From NCBI RefSeq assembly GCF_029227915.1, contig NC_079881.1:18575501-18639500 (forward strand): DNA of 64,000 nt, read 5' to 3'. The notes beneath the pieces were generated by a model, which saw only the letters and a program-made list of their open reading frames with translations, was not told the DNA's origin and made no database searches. Position numbers and translations under genes: made by a program. Positions 13,740-25,500 of this stretch are shown here, piece after piece; within the stretch, counting starts at the first letter, position 1; each line of letters starts with the position of its first letter. This stretch comes from Hydractinia symbiolongicarpus (taxonomy: Eukaryota; Cnidaria; Hydrozoa; Anthoathecata; Hydractiniidae).

Positions 13740-15351
13740 TTTACTATATTAAAAAAAAAAAAACATAAAACAATGGGCTTTTACTTTGAAAATTTGCAAA
13801 TCTATTCTCCAACTTTTTAAATTGGATATTTTTATTTTTCATATTCAATTATACATAATCTTGTACAACCCCATGAATTGATTTAGATATTGTATATAAT
13901 GCCCAGTTGAGATTTGCGTATGAATTATACATGTCAAGTAAGGTAAAACTAATTAAAAACAACACGTTTTAAATGAGCTTTTGGCTCAGATTAGAGCCAT
14001 GATCACATTGATACATTTGTATATAGAAAAATATTATGTAAAATATTATCTACAATTCCCAAGAGAATAAATTACTTAAAGTGATATTTGTCCTATATAT
14101 ATTCAAAACACATGCTAAAAATCTTTAATAATGTGACTCGAAAATTATACATTCAAGTGTTAATATGCAAACATAGTTCATAGTCAGTGTTACAGTGCTG
14201 CTGATCAACAGTCATGCATTTGATAAAATTGTTTTTTTCGTAATTATCATCTTTCCTTGACCCAAAAACAATATCTTTTCTATTGTTTTATTGAGTATCA
14301 AAAATAACGAAGATTGCACTTTTAAACAACAAAGATTTATCCGATACCTAGCACCATCGTTTGTTTGTTATAATCTCAATACAATGGCCTACCATCTTTA
14401 TGAATGCAGCAAAAGGACTGGGTAAATTCATTATTCAGCACATTTTTGCTTGTGACGTAGTTAACTGGCTTCTTATTAGACGAACTACCTTACTTGTGCA
14501 TCGACTAAATGTTTTTTTATATTTTTTTCCTCGTTTGAAAAAGATCTTCATGAAGATAACAATGAATGAAAATAATTTGCAGGTTCTAGGAGTTCAATTC
14601 GAGCCGGAAAGAACAGCGAATGATGAGCTTAGTTTCGACTTTTCAAGACGTAGACAAACATAACATTGGAGACCTTGTTGCATTACTCGCCTAAATGTTA
14701 CAGTAGGTCTATGGTGCCTGTGCGATAAATATTAGAGGATGTTCTCAAATTGAATGTTTGTGCTAACACAAGATAGACACTATTAAATACTTTCAATTAC
14801 ATGGTATAAAATTTTCTCCTGTTTCATGAGTAATTCTTCATGAGTATTTTTAGATGTGAGTGTGATTAAGTAATTTTGTAATATTTTTCATATAAAAAAT
14901 GTATTATGGAACACAAAAAGAATTCCAAGCAGAGGTTTTATTAAAGAGTGCGCTGTTTACAGCTTTGGTGGCACTCCATGTCAAGAGAGCAGAGAATTGG
15001 CGAAAAGTGACGAAGTATCAAACAAGTAAGCAATAAAAAGACCCTGGGTTCGAAGTTGTTTTTACTTACTCATTTTTTTGCACTCTACAATAAACTATTT
15101 ACAACTTTGTTTAGATTGTACACTATGCCGCTTATTGACAGTTCTGCTGGTTCATGCATAATCATTTGGGTAGGGGCTGCGACGAGTTATACCAGCATGC
15201 GTCGTACCCAAGATTTGCGGGACTTTTTAGTGCTAATGGCGTTTATGTTGGTTACAAAGATGGGGTAGAAATTCCAGGGCTTAATATTTCATGGAAGGGG
15301 GAGGGGGAGAAATTATTGAACAGAAGCTTAATTTAAAAAAAAGTACAAAAT
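13740..15351. other. intergenic stretch with one weak open frame
   Basis: Lies upstream of the FBXW10-like start and downstream of the small gene at 15352-16774. The only coding-like signal is a plus frame at 14361-14663. Its last part, after an acceptor-like TTTGCAG at about 14582, reads VLGVQFEPERTANDELSFDF and stops at TAA 14661-14663. It could be a terminal exon of an unidentified plus-strand gene, but no partner exon was found. A tRNA B-box-like GGGTTCGAA near 15048 may be a decayed SINE. The rest is AT-rich without features. Confidence 0.3.
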
Positions 15352-16774
15352 CTACAACTTAATTCTTTTAAATTGTTGACACTTTTCTATGATCTCTTCT
15401 TTTGGAAGTCGCTCTTTGGGCGCTATCTGTAAAGAACATTGTCAATTTTATTAGTTCTTTTTAAAATTTGTGAACAATGTAGGTGAAGTATTCATAGTTT
15501 TTTCCTCTTGTACAACTTTTGCAACAAACCGTTTATTGAGCTTGGAATACTTGATTCGAAATAGCGGAATTTTTTCGCCTTCCTCGTCCGTTATACACTT
15601 CTATAATAAAGTTATAAATAAAGTCATTAGTTAGCAAATATAATGATAAAAAAACGCTTTAAATTGTGTTGAATCATTCCATGTTTGAACAACAGTTTGA
15701 CAACCAATGGAATAAGTTCAACATTTCAATATCAATAGCCAACGAAGTACAGCTGAATTCGGTAACATCTTTGTATTGTTGAGGTACTTCTTCAAATGAT
15801 TCTATAAAAAAAAGATGGAATAATATTAAATGTGCTAACACTTATTATATGATTTGGAACGACCACCTAGTTACCAGCCCCTATCCCCTTCCTAACATCC
15901 TTTTCTTTTCTTCTGTGTTCAGAGATTTATTTGACTTTTGTTTTTTCCTTATACAGTAGATTTTATTAGTGGATACTTGGGTATCAAAAATTTTATCCTA
16001 GTCTTTCCGACTGTTGTTAAGTGCAATTCACAACAGCACACCACAACATAACTCTGCCTCTCAACTTAACTGAATGTGCGATCTGAGTCTAATCTCTCTG
16101 TGGCAGGACATCTAGTAAAGGGAAAACTAATTTTTAATTATTGATTGGTTGGTTTTAGAGTAGCTGGAAACAACTATGCAAAACTGGGGCTAAAGTCATA
16201 TTGAAGTTCAGGTTTTATTAGCAAATGCTTCTTACTTAAGGTTCGTGCAGAATTGGCACAGTGTGTTTACCTTAAGGTCTAGACATATCTTTCGCCTTCG
16301 ATTATAAAATTCTATATGAATAATTTATGAAAGGCGGTCTTTCACAATTCAAGGGGTACTTACTCAGTCTTGGTCATGAATGGCGTGCGATCGCACGCGC
16401 ACGCCTCCGCACACGCCATGTGAAATTCGGGCGTGCTCTTTATCACACGCCTCGTTCTACTTCGTACACACGCCACGCAGAACTGAGCTATTTTAGAGTA
16501 ATCCCTTACCCAAACTTTACCCAATACATAATTGTTCTTCCGCGTTAAAATGTATATATCTCTAAAATGTATTTCTATTAAATACCCACCTTCATTAAAA
16601 TTGCTGACGTGAGATACATTTCAAATGTTTTGCGTCGGCATTGCGTCGACAATATTTTTTTTGTTTTTCAGCTGGCAAAAAATTTATTCATTACCTTGGA
16701 ATGGTCTCCTTAAGACGATGACAAATGGAAATGCTATTTACGAACCGAAGGTCAGTTGCATCCATTAAATCCAT
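15352..16774 (-). CDS. small multi-exon hypothetical gene with a 14-nt microexon (provisional)
   Basis: Putative minus exons: 16695-16774 from an ATG (reads MDLMDATDLRFVNSISICHR), 16590-16603 (a 14-nt microexon), about 15677-15801 (SFEEVPQQYKDVTEF...), 15517-15600 (CITDEEGEKIPLFRIKYSK...) and 15352-15426 (IAPKERLPKEEIIEKCQQF... then TAG). The first three join in phase, as do the last two (phase 0). The join between the third and fourth does not close with a GT donor, because the third runs into an in-frame TGA at 15674-15676. Either a small exon is missed, the splice is non-canonical, or the locus is broken. The splice between the fourth and fifth uses a weak GTTGTA donor. The peptides look genuinely coding (charged, no low complexity), but I recognise no family. 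A protein of about 125 residues or more is implied. Confidence 0.4.
16355..16515 (+). repeat. GC-rich dispersed repeat, copy 1
   Basis: About 150 bp of unusually GC-rich DNA with nested palindromes around GCGTGCGATCGCACGC. It begins ACTTACTCAGTCTTGGTCAT and ends near GAGCTATTTTAGAGTAATCC. A related sequence lies in the opposite orientation at about 17050-17480. It overlaps a spurious plus open frame (16327-16548). It sits just downstream of the first exons of the provisional gene, in its intron. Confidence 0.6.
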
Positions 16775-17049
16775 GATAAAATGTCTATTCCGCCTGTAAG
16801 TGCATATTTGCAGACTTGCCTCATCCGTGCTCCGTCGGCGTTCACCTCCGCATTAGTTAAGAACCGCATGGCTGGATTTCTTGGTAAGACCTGGTTACCA
16901 ACGACGAAGGGGCCAGGCAAAAGAGATTTATGTCTACGTAGTTCTTTTAACTAAGTCAGGAGTCGGTGAATTAGCTAGGATGGGGAGGTTGGCTATGAAT
17001 AGACTTGCTTATGGATTAAAAGGGTCAGGATTATTCAATAATTCTTAGA

Positions 17050-17480
17050 TCTAAAAGTAATCTGTTAACGGAGGTACTCGGTTCTTCCCGTACCTCACGT
17101 AATTTAGGTACACGATAGGGCGTAGGAACGCGATCGCGTACCTCAAAATGAGAAGCCTGCATTTACTACTTGGTTGTTTGAGGTCTGGATCAAAGTTGGT
17201 TATTCATTTTTCACATGCTTCATTCAATATGGCAGCTTGTTGTGAACATGGTTTGTAAACATTTTGTTGCTAAAATAAATAAGTCAACAAACGAAAAAGA
17301 AGCAAATAAAAAGTAAAAAACAATGCTTCAAAAACTCTGCGCTGCCGCTCTCCTGAATGTAATAAATGCACGTCAAAATCATAGGCTAGGCGTGCGATAC
17401 TGATCGCATGCCTGTATTAGTGTAGGCGTACGTACAACCGTACGCGGGTGCAAATATTCGTGACCAAGACTGCTTACTTA
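17050..17480 (-). repeat. GC-rich dispersed repeat, copy 2 (inverted relative to copy 1)
   Basis: Starts CTAAAAGTAATCTG, carries CGATCGCGTACC and TGCGATACTGATCGCATGC blocks, and ends ATTCGTGACCAAGACTGCTT. The end is the reverse complement, with few mismatches, of the start of copy 1 (AGTCTTGGTCATGAAT). The middle is longer and AT-rich. No coding capacity is visible. Confidence 0.55.
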
Positions 17481-18145
17481 TGTTACTTATGTTAGCTTTT
17501 GAAGTTGTAGCTTCACACCTGTCGTGGATGACCGACGTCAGTCATTTCTTCCTCTTCTTCTACTCCATCTCTAAAGAGAGGAGGATGAGGATTAGATCAA
17601 ACTACAGTGACTATACTGTTTTTTTAGGCTTCATTTGTCCCAGGGATCCGAGGTTCATCTGGGAGAGTTTTGAGAAACTTGTCGAGGGCTGTTTTAAATT
17701 TTAAAACTGGACATGAAGGGTAAAATTACCAAAATTTTTAAACATATACTAAAATATCAGCCTGGCCCAAGTTTTATTTATTTTGGTCACTTCCGTGTGC
17801 TAAATATGTTACACGCGACATATTATTTCAGCCTCGCTTCAGTCCACCATCCATATAAACAATCGAAGCGAGAGACAGCTTGGTTTTTTGTAAACAAGAA
17901 TGAGATGTTGTTCAGTTAGTGTTAGGAAATAAAACAAATAATTATTTATTTCTTTTATAGAAATTAGTTACAAATAAGAATCTTTTGTCAAAATTTTAGT
18001 TGATTTTTAATTGGACAGTACCTTTAAAATCAAGTTTCAGTCTTAGCATAAATTGATTTTCAAACTTGATTTCTTCAAGTATATAAGTTGGAAAAACCTG
18101 AAAAATTTCAATCTATGAGTATCAACTAAGCTCCCAAACTTAATC

Positions 18146-18622
18146 TTGGTGCGATGTAATATTTTTACATCTGGCCAATTAGAGCAAAACATTGCCTTCT
18201 TAGTTTCCTTTAACTCTAAAACCTGCCCCATAGGCTCTTTTGTGCCAAGGGATGGCTTGTTATCATATCTAAACCATAAAAAACCCTGGCAACAGGATAA
18301 GTGGTGCAAGTTGTTTTATGGTCCTGGAAATGATTTTACTTTTGATAATCAAAAAAGGGATGGTAAGTATGAGGCAAAATTACATTTACGTCACACCTTA
18401 GGTCAGTTGGAAGGTCAGCATGTAAGTTACCTGTCATCCGCCCACACGGTGTTTGAGAGTACTACTTTTTCTTTTTCAAATTTTTTCAAAAGAAAAATTA
18501 GAAACCCTAATAAAAGAGTGTGGAATAAAGAGTTCTGGTGTGCATTATTTATAAAAAACACCTCAAAATCTTACAGACACTGTTCCAACAGACATGATTC
18601 GTCATTTGAGCCTCTCTACTAG
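18146..18622 (+). other. unidentified open frame of about 158 codons
   Basis: A single open frame with no internal stop and no ATG near its start. It reads for example LSYLNHKKPWQQDKWCKLFY and KYEAKLHLRHTLGQLEGQHV. Composition is protein-like, but no family is recognised. It lies about 220 bp upstream of a LINE reverse-transcriptase tail on the same strand, so it may be part of a decayed retroelement. A genuine exon of an unknown gene is the alternative. Confidence 0.25.
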
Positions 18623-18839
18623 AGTTGACACAGAGACCTCTAATCTAATAGAATAATAAATAACGAAATATCTCTCAATGACTTGCTGTAAACTTTGTTT
18701 ACATTGTTTTCCGCAGGCAAATAGTTCTTTAACCAATCAGATCTTTTAAAAGGAATTATTAGCCAATACACCTTTATGATAATTAGGGAAAACTAACACA
18801 CCATTGCAGCTTATTTAGAACTGCCCCTTTCATTCCCAC

Positions 18840-19560
18840 ATATTGAAAGTAGTAAATGACAGTAAAAACATGATGTCTTGGATTTTAAGAACTTTTTACA
18901 CCAGAACGAAGGATCTCCTTATGACCATGTGGAAATCTCTTGTTCTTCCTCTATTAGAGTATTGTTCAGTCCTATGGAGTCCACATAAAGTTGGAGAGAA
19001 ACAGATGATAGAGGCATTGCAATAATCCTATATACAAAAAATCAGAACTTGCCCAATCACAACTATTGGTAATCATTAAAGGAACTGAAACTGTATTCAT
19101 TGGAGCGTAGAAGGGAAAGGTATCGAATAATTTATATTTGGAAAATCATGGAACAGTTGGTACCAAATGTCAATCTGAAAATTCAAAGCTATCATCATCT
19201 TTAGCATGGGTGGAAAGGAAAACTTCCGTGTGGTCCATACAGTAAGGTGGCAGAGTTCAGTTTACCTATCCATGGAATAAAGCTCTTTAACATCCTCCCC
19301 AAATCCATCCATAATATGTCTGGTTGCACACTGGACTTTTTTAAAAACAGCCTTGATAAATATCTATTCCAGATACCAGATGAACCACAGCTGGTAGGGT
19401 ACACCACCTTAGGACGGGCTGATTCAAACTCTATTATACATATGCACACATTGGTGTAAACTGGATGGATATTCAATCCAATGGAGGACTGGTACACAAC
19501 TGCTAATCCTGAAGACTTTCTTCGGAAGCCTACGACAAGGCACAACCAGGTAAACATCAC
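18840..19560 (+). mobile_element. non-LTR retrotransposon (LINE) reverse-transcriptase tail, degenerate
   Basis: The frame from 18843 reads LVLPLLEYCSVLWSPHK, the hallmark found near the C-terminal end of LINE reverse transcriptases, and then stops. Further pieces continue in shifted frames: YSLERRRERYRIIYIWKI at about 19090-19150, and a block at 19247-19459 with LPIHGIKLFNILPKSIHN and LDKYLFQIPDEPQL. Several stops and frame changes show that the copy is dead. The 5' boundary is not visible. Confidence 0.85.
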
Positions 19561-21039
19561 ACTTTTATAAGAGTTTATTAATGAGAAAACACGTTTTTTC
19601 GTGATAACTTTTCTTGCCGCGTTTTGTTTTTAATAAAAAGTACACATAAGCTGTATCTTATTATTATTAACGTTTCCTGAAAATTTGAAAGAAATTGATA
19701 CGACGCAAGTTAAAAAACTAGAGAAAACATGCTTTCATCTCTAACACAAACTCTTATAAAAACACAATTTTTCCGATATTGTAAAACGATGGAGGAACAC
19801 ATGCACAATTGAATTATCGTAAAGGTGTATTGAATTGCTTTATTTTGCTTGCAAAAAATATATACATATATCAAGATAGCAAGGAAACTCACATGTAATG
19901 ATGCCCTTTCCCACCATCTATAGGAAAGAAAATAATCATCAAGCTAGCTATTCTTGTATATTCTACAATATGATAGGCAAAAATATGGATGTTTTTCCAA
20001 TGGATAAAAAATGAGCATCTAGTTATAGCTAGCTACCCAGCTACCTAGCGGTTTTTACAATTAAGATTTAGGGAGCTAGATTGCTTTGATTTTTTTTTCA
20101 TGCACTTTAAGCTAACATTAGTTAGCTAGCTCTAGCTGAGGTAAAAATGCAGCTTTTTGCTCACTTTTTGCAGCAGAATTTATTTAAGATTGATTGGGAA
20201 AATTCTATTGCATGCTTTGGTACAGCTTGAATGCCATATTGAAACTAACCACGCAAACAACACGGAGCGCCAAATGGACAAAAAAACAAATCCCAGGAAA
20301 AAGGAAAACTGAAAAAAAATGCCTCAACCTCGTCCCGAGACTTTTTTGAGTTTTTTGGATGTGAAGGATCAATTTTAGAAAGCCCTGACTAGTCACGCTA
20401 TGAAAGATGGGTTTGAAAAAATAATCATTCGTCTTGTTTAACCATACCTTTACCTACCAAAAGTGGTGCGCGCGTCTTCTCTCTCGCTTTACGGAACAGA
20501 ATAATAATGAAATAAACGTGACGTGTGGCGAGATTCCACTTCGATCGCAAAGCACGGCGTGCTTAGCGTTGCGCAGTCGTGTGTCTTCAAAGCGGCACAA
20601 TGCCTATTAAAAACAGAATTGCGCGCACACACGAAAGCGCTCTTAAACATCGCGCAATATTGTGTCTTGAATCGACGTGCTAAAAGATTGTCTTATATTA
20701 TCTCTTTAAACTTTAGCTGGTATTCTTTACGTTGCTCTAGATGCACATTAATTGCTCAAAAAGGGTAATTGTCCTATCAATTTCTCTTGTCAAAGTATGT
20801 AACAATATCTCCGTTCTTTGCAATTTAGTTTTTTTTGGTTTCATGTTGGGTTGCTCCATCATGGTAGCTGACGCATGGGTACTATCTGCTACTGTATCCA
20901 AAATTATACACTATTCACAAGGATCTTATCAGTAGGATAGATAAAAGAATCTTAGTTGCCGACAACTTGGTCACAAATTGACGTGTTGTACAATGTTGCA
21001 CTGAGGAGACTATTTGCAGCTTTGTGCGATCCTTTCTCG
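19561..21039. other. intergenic stretch, nothing definite
   Basis: Contains short AGCTAG-rich tracts around 20020-20140 and a region of CG-containing near-repeats at about 20530-20690. None forms a recognisable element. The plus frame at about 20956-21010 reads LYNVALRRLF, loosely LINE-like, but is too short to call. Confidence 0.4.
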
Positions 21040-21620
21040 TACCTTAAGGGAAGAAATTTTCGCGGGAATTTAATTTCGCGGTTGATCAAAACGATTTTTT
21101 TCGCGGAATTTAATTTCGCGGTCGAGAAAAAAATATAATTTTCGCGGTCGAGAAAAAATAGTCTTTCTAAATTGTTAATTACTCGTTACATTCATCATCG
21201 ATAATGAAGTCAAATGCGTTTCTATCAAAGTCTTCTTCGAACCCCCATTCTGCATCATCATCATTGTCGTCGTCATCTTCATCATTTTCTACGATTTCGT
21301 TTACGTATCCTTCCCGTATCTCGTCCGATACTTCGATGAAGCTGGGCTGGTTAGCAATCTCATCCGGTGACATAGCCAACGGCGCTATCTCATTAAACGG
21401 GTCGACGCTTGGTAGATTCAACTTTCCTTTCTTTATCGCATCATAAATTCCAGCAATTTTCCAATTTCGCGGTCAACAAATTTCGAAAAATTTCGCGGGA
21501 ATTTAATTTCGCGGTCGGTGAATTTTTAAAATTTTCGCGGGAAGAAAATTTCGCGGTTTTTTCCAAAAACCGCGAAAACCGCGAAATTTTCTTCCCGCGA
21601 AAATTTCTTCCCTTAAGGTA
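21040..21620. mobile_element. TA-flanked MITE with TTTCGCG subterminal repeats and an acidic ORF
   Basis: Ends are inverted repeats of about 29 bp: TACCTTAAGGGAAGAAATTT at 21040 and its reverse complement ending at 21620. The outer TA is probably the target-site duplication, as in Tc1/mariner/pogo-type DNA transposons. Inside both ends are multiple AATTTCGCGGTC-type blocks. The centre carries a minus-strand open frame (21179-21421) of 80 codons with a D/E-rich run and ending FDFIIDDECNE. It could be the tail of a transposase whose catalytic part has been lost. At 581 bp it is non-autonomous. Confidence 0.85.
21179..21421 (-). pseudogene. 80-codon acidic ORF inside the MITE, possible transposase tail
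   Basis: Begins with ATG and reads LPSVDPFNEIAPLAMSPDEI, then a run of about 12 Asp/Glu/Asn residues, then WGFEEDFDRNAFDF and a stop. It fills the space between the subterminal repeats, so it belongs to the element rather than the host. Pogo/Tigger-type transposases often end in acidic tails, which suggests a remnant C-terminus. No catalytic DDE motif is present. The opposite-strand Ser-rich frame is its shadow. Confidence 0.4.
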
Positions 21621-22584
21621 TATTTAAAATACAGCTAAGGGGTGGCTCAACATCGTTCGTATTTCTTTTAGTTTGCTCACTTTCTTACAGTCAGTTGAGT
21701 TATGATTTTATCCTCATATATTGTTATAATTATCCTACAGTATTTGCACTTTTTCGAGTTCCTAGTGTATAGATACAGGGTTCCTTTCCGTTGACTCTGT
21801 AATTGATTCTACTAGCTGACCAATGTTCCGTTCCTGTCACTCGTCATATGTGCTTATCAACTCAGCATGGATTGCCAGTAATTTGATCAGTGTCAGTCGA
21901 ACGTAAACATTTATTTCTTTTAGCCTCCATTATCGTGTCCAAAGCTTCACATTCGCAGTTAACTTTTCATGAAATTCGAGGATCTTATTTATATTGATTT
22001 GGTAAACCGTAGATACTGATATATTCACTTGTAAATGAGCGGTTGAGAAAAAGCCCAACGCATTATCATCTTTTTTGTTTCTGTGGTACCATATGTAGAG
22101 ATTCTGTTTAAAAATTGTGGTATGTGTATACTAAAACAGTGAAGGCTTTCACTTCTAGAATAGTAGCTAGTTTCCAGTCCCCCTCTCCCCCATTTCAATG
22201 TTCATTGTCAGTTTGAAAAATGTGGCTGGCCACTCAACCCACTAAAATCCGCTTCCGTTTTCATACTATTTATTGTAGGCCAATCCCTCTTTTTTACAAG
22301 TAAAAACAACCATTTTCTCCTTAAATGATAAAAGATTAAATAAAAGCTCGTATTTTCTTGAACACAGTATAAAAAATACAATTCGTTTTCGTAAAAGCTC
22401 AATAAAATGCTGACGTCGCAAACAAAATAAAATTTAACATTCAGTTAAAAATAAAAGATGTGCCACAAACAAGTTCATTATATTCTTCACCATCGCGGCT
22501 TTCATACATTAACAATTTGATGTTACACAGATTTAACAGCCAAGCTGTGTGCATATTTACAATCTTCTCTTTGACTTAGCAGGT
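21621..22584. other. downstream flank of ALYREF, no gene seen
   Basis: AT-rich DNA between the MITE and the ALYREF stop codon. A TTTATT at about 22268-22273 (AATAAA on the minus strand) would give ALYREF a 3' UTR of about 310 nt. The minus open frame at 22208-22402 lies within that 3' UTR and has no motif. Confidence 0.45.
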
Positions 22585-25500
22585 TTAATCGTTCTACAAA
22601 AAAAAGAGAAAATTAAAATCAATGGAAGTTGATAGTATCAGAGATCCTCGAAGTCACCTATATAAAGTGAAAACAAAATAAGAACAATCTCCGGACTATT
22701 TAAGTCAATAAGGAGAATGCATGCGATAGTAAGGAGTAAACAAGTGTTTTTTGTGGAGAGAAAAGCACATGCGAATTTATAAAAATGTTTATTATGAATA
22801 GCTTTATTGAGGGGAAATAAGGCTACTTGTTCATAGTGTTGTGTGCAGTCCCAACGACTGTACTCGCCAAAGATCTGTATTGATATAATTTCTATATGGG
22901 AGGCATCCCACTGCTGACAGTAGAATGCTTTACGCTGAAAACTACAGATTAAAGTTAAACATGAACCTACATGTTCAATGTAACTGTCTAATTCCTTATC
23001 AAGATCTTCTTTGGAAGGAGGTTGACGTCGATCACGACCTCGTCCGCGACCTCTTCCTCCCCTTCCACGTTGTCCACCACGACTACTTCGCCCTCTTGAA
23101 CTTTGGAAATTACCACCCGATCTTAAACCACCAGAACGGTTGCTGCTGAAACCACGTGATGATCCTCTCCTACAAAATTTAACTGAATATCTCATTTTTT
23201 AAGGACAACATTATACATTTAAAAAGCCACAACTAAAGAAATTGCAGGATCGAACAATATAAAAAGTATGCAATTCTACAGTCCTTAAATAAAAATCTTA
23301 CCATTTAAATCTGAAAAAAAATTAACATCAAAACATGAACTCCGCCAGAATTCCAGGATATCATTCCAGGGCAATATGCAACCGAAATTGTGTTGTCCAA
23401 GAGAAGAAATCCAGGGAATACACGTAGTTGATACTATTGTTTTAATGATACAAATGTACCATTGCATCGTTTAGTTTTATTTACCTTTGTGTAAAGAAAC
23501 TAAATGACTGTGTGTGCCAGTCAAATTTACCTTCCAGAACTCATTGTGGAGTTCAGTGATGTCACTGCAGCAGTGACCATCTCAATTTTCATAGCCCTTC
23601 CTAAAAAAATTTAAGTCACCTACATTGTCAAGAACTTTTGTATCTATATTGCATCAAACAAGTAGTTTAAATGCTTACCATCTAAAGGCACTCCATTGTA
23701 TGTATTGAAGGCCTTTAGGGCATCAGGTTTACGTTCAAAAACAACATCTGCTGTACCGTGGGATCTTCCAGATTCATCATAATTGATTGTTGCCTTTTTC
23801 AACTTACCAAATTCGCTGAATAGTTCCTGGAAAAAAGCCCATACATTTAGTTTGATCTACATTTTCAGATGGAGGTCTGTTCTGCAAAATACTAGCTTGT
23901 GTGACATAAGTCCGCGGGAATGTAAACAGACGCATTCTGAATGATTTAAGAAAGGAAATGTCAAACTGTGATTGTCTAGAACTTTTTTTCAGGAGTCAAT
24001 CCTCACAAGTCCTGTTGTTTTTTTTATTTGTGACATCGCATGCCGCACACCATACTACGTCACAAATGAACAAAATCTGTCCGAATTTGGGTGACCAAAT
24101 TTAGACATCAAACATTAAAATAAACAAGAAGCCCTGGGGGCTCTAAGAATTTCCGCGCGCTACCAAAATATTTGATGAAAACCTGCTAATTCGTTGTGTT
24201 ATTGTGCCAAACATTCGAAGGGGCTTGGTGCATGAACCTTTGAAGATAAAGCCCATCAGTGACATTATATCTTACAACAAACGCAAACAAAACGAAACGT
24301 GTCATAATAAACTCACATTTTAAAAGAAATTGCTAACAAAAAATACAGCCTATCATTCATGGTTGAAAGTCTTGCGATTGAGACGTTTATGGTCTTAAAC
24401 GGCATTAGTTGACAAAAAATCAAAATTTTGATGTAACCATCATTTTCAGCATACTTTTTTTATTAACTGTGTCAATTTTTGTCGAAAATAAAGCAGTTTT
24501 AATCTTTGGATAAATTTTGGCCTGAAATGACATTTAGGTGACAAAAAATCAAACTTTTGTACCATCATCATTTTCAGCATACTTTATTTGTTAACCGTGC
24601 CAGATTTAGCCGAAAATGAAGTGGTTTTAATTTTTGGACCAATTTTGATCTAAAATGGCATTTAGGTGACAAAATCAAAATTTTGATGTCACCATTATGT
24701 TCAGCATACTTTTTTTGTTAACTTTGCCAATTTTTGTTGGAAATGAAGTAGTTTTAATTTTTGGACCAATTTTGGCCTAAAATGGCATTTAGGTGACAAA
24801 AATCAAAATTTTGATGTCACCATTATGTCAGCATACTTTTTTTGTTAACTTTGCAAATTTTTGTTGAAAATAAAGTATTTTTAATTTTTGGACCAATTTT
24901 GGCCTAAAATGACATTTAAGGTGGCAAAAAACCGAAATTTTGATGTCACCATCATGTTCACCATACTTTTTTTGTTAATTGTGCCAAAATTTGTCAAAAA
25001 TAAAGTAGTTTTAATTTTTGGACCAATTTTGGCCTAAAATGACATTTAGGTAACAAGAAATCAAAATTTTGATGTCACCATCATGTTCAGCATACTTTAT
25101 TTGTTAACTGAGCCAAATTTTGTCGAAAACAAATACCAATTTTGGCCTGAAGCGTCAATACTAGACTTCCCAGTAGTTAAGGAGCTTGGGTACGAAGTTT
25201 ACATCTGTGACGGACCAACGTGAAATCCCAGGGTCGATTTTTTCTCAAAAAATGCTCCGAAAGAAAAAAACGACGGTTTTAAAGAATTTCCTACGCCTTC
25301 GGGCGCGGAAATTCAATAACAAATTTTTTTATGCCATGAGAATGTTTTTATTACAAAAAACATGTTACTTTTTTCATTTATACTCCTTTGATCATATAAA
25401 GATAACATTTATCGATGTGAAAATACTTGAGAAATGGGGTAAACAAAAGTTCAGTGTAATTTACCTTTATATCAGATTCTGTTACACCAAAATCGAGATT

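Noticed and set aside
22638-22970. Read-through C-terminus of the ALYREF exon 5 frame
   Set aside because: A GTAGGT donor at 22970 and the end motif EHND from the next acceptor match the ALYREF C-terminus; the read-through is intron.
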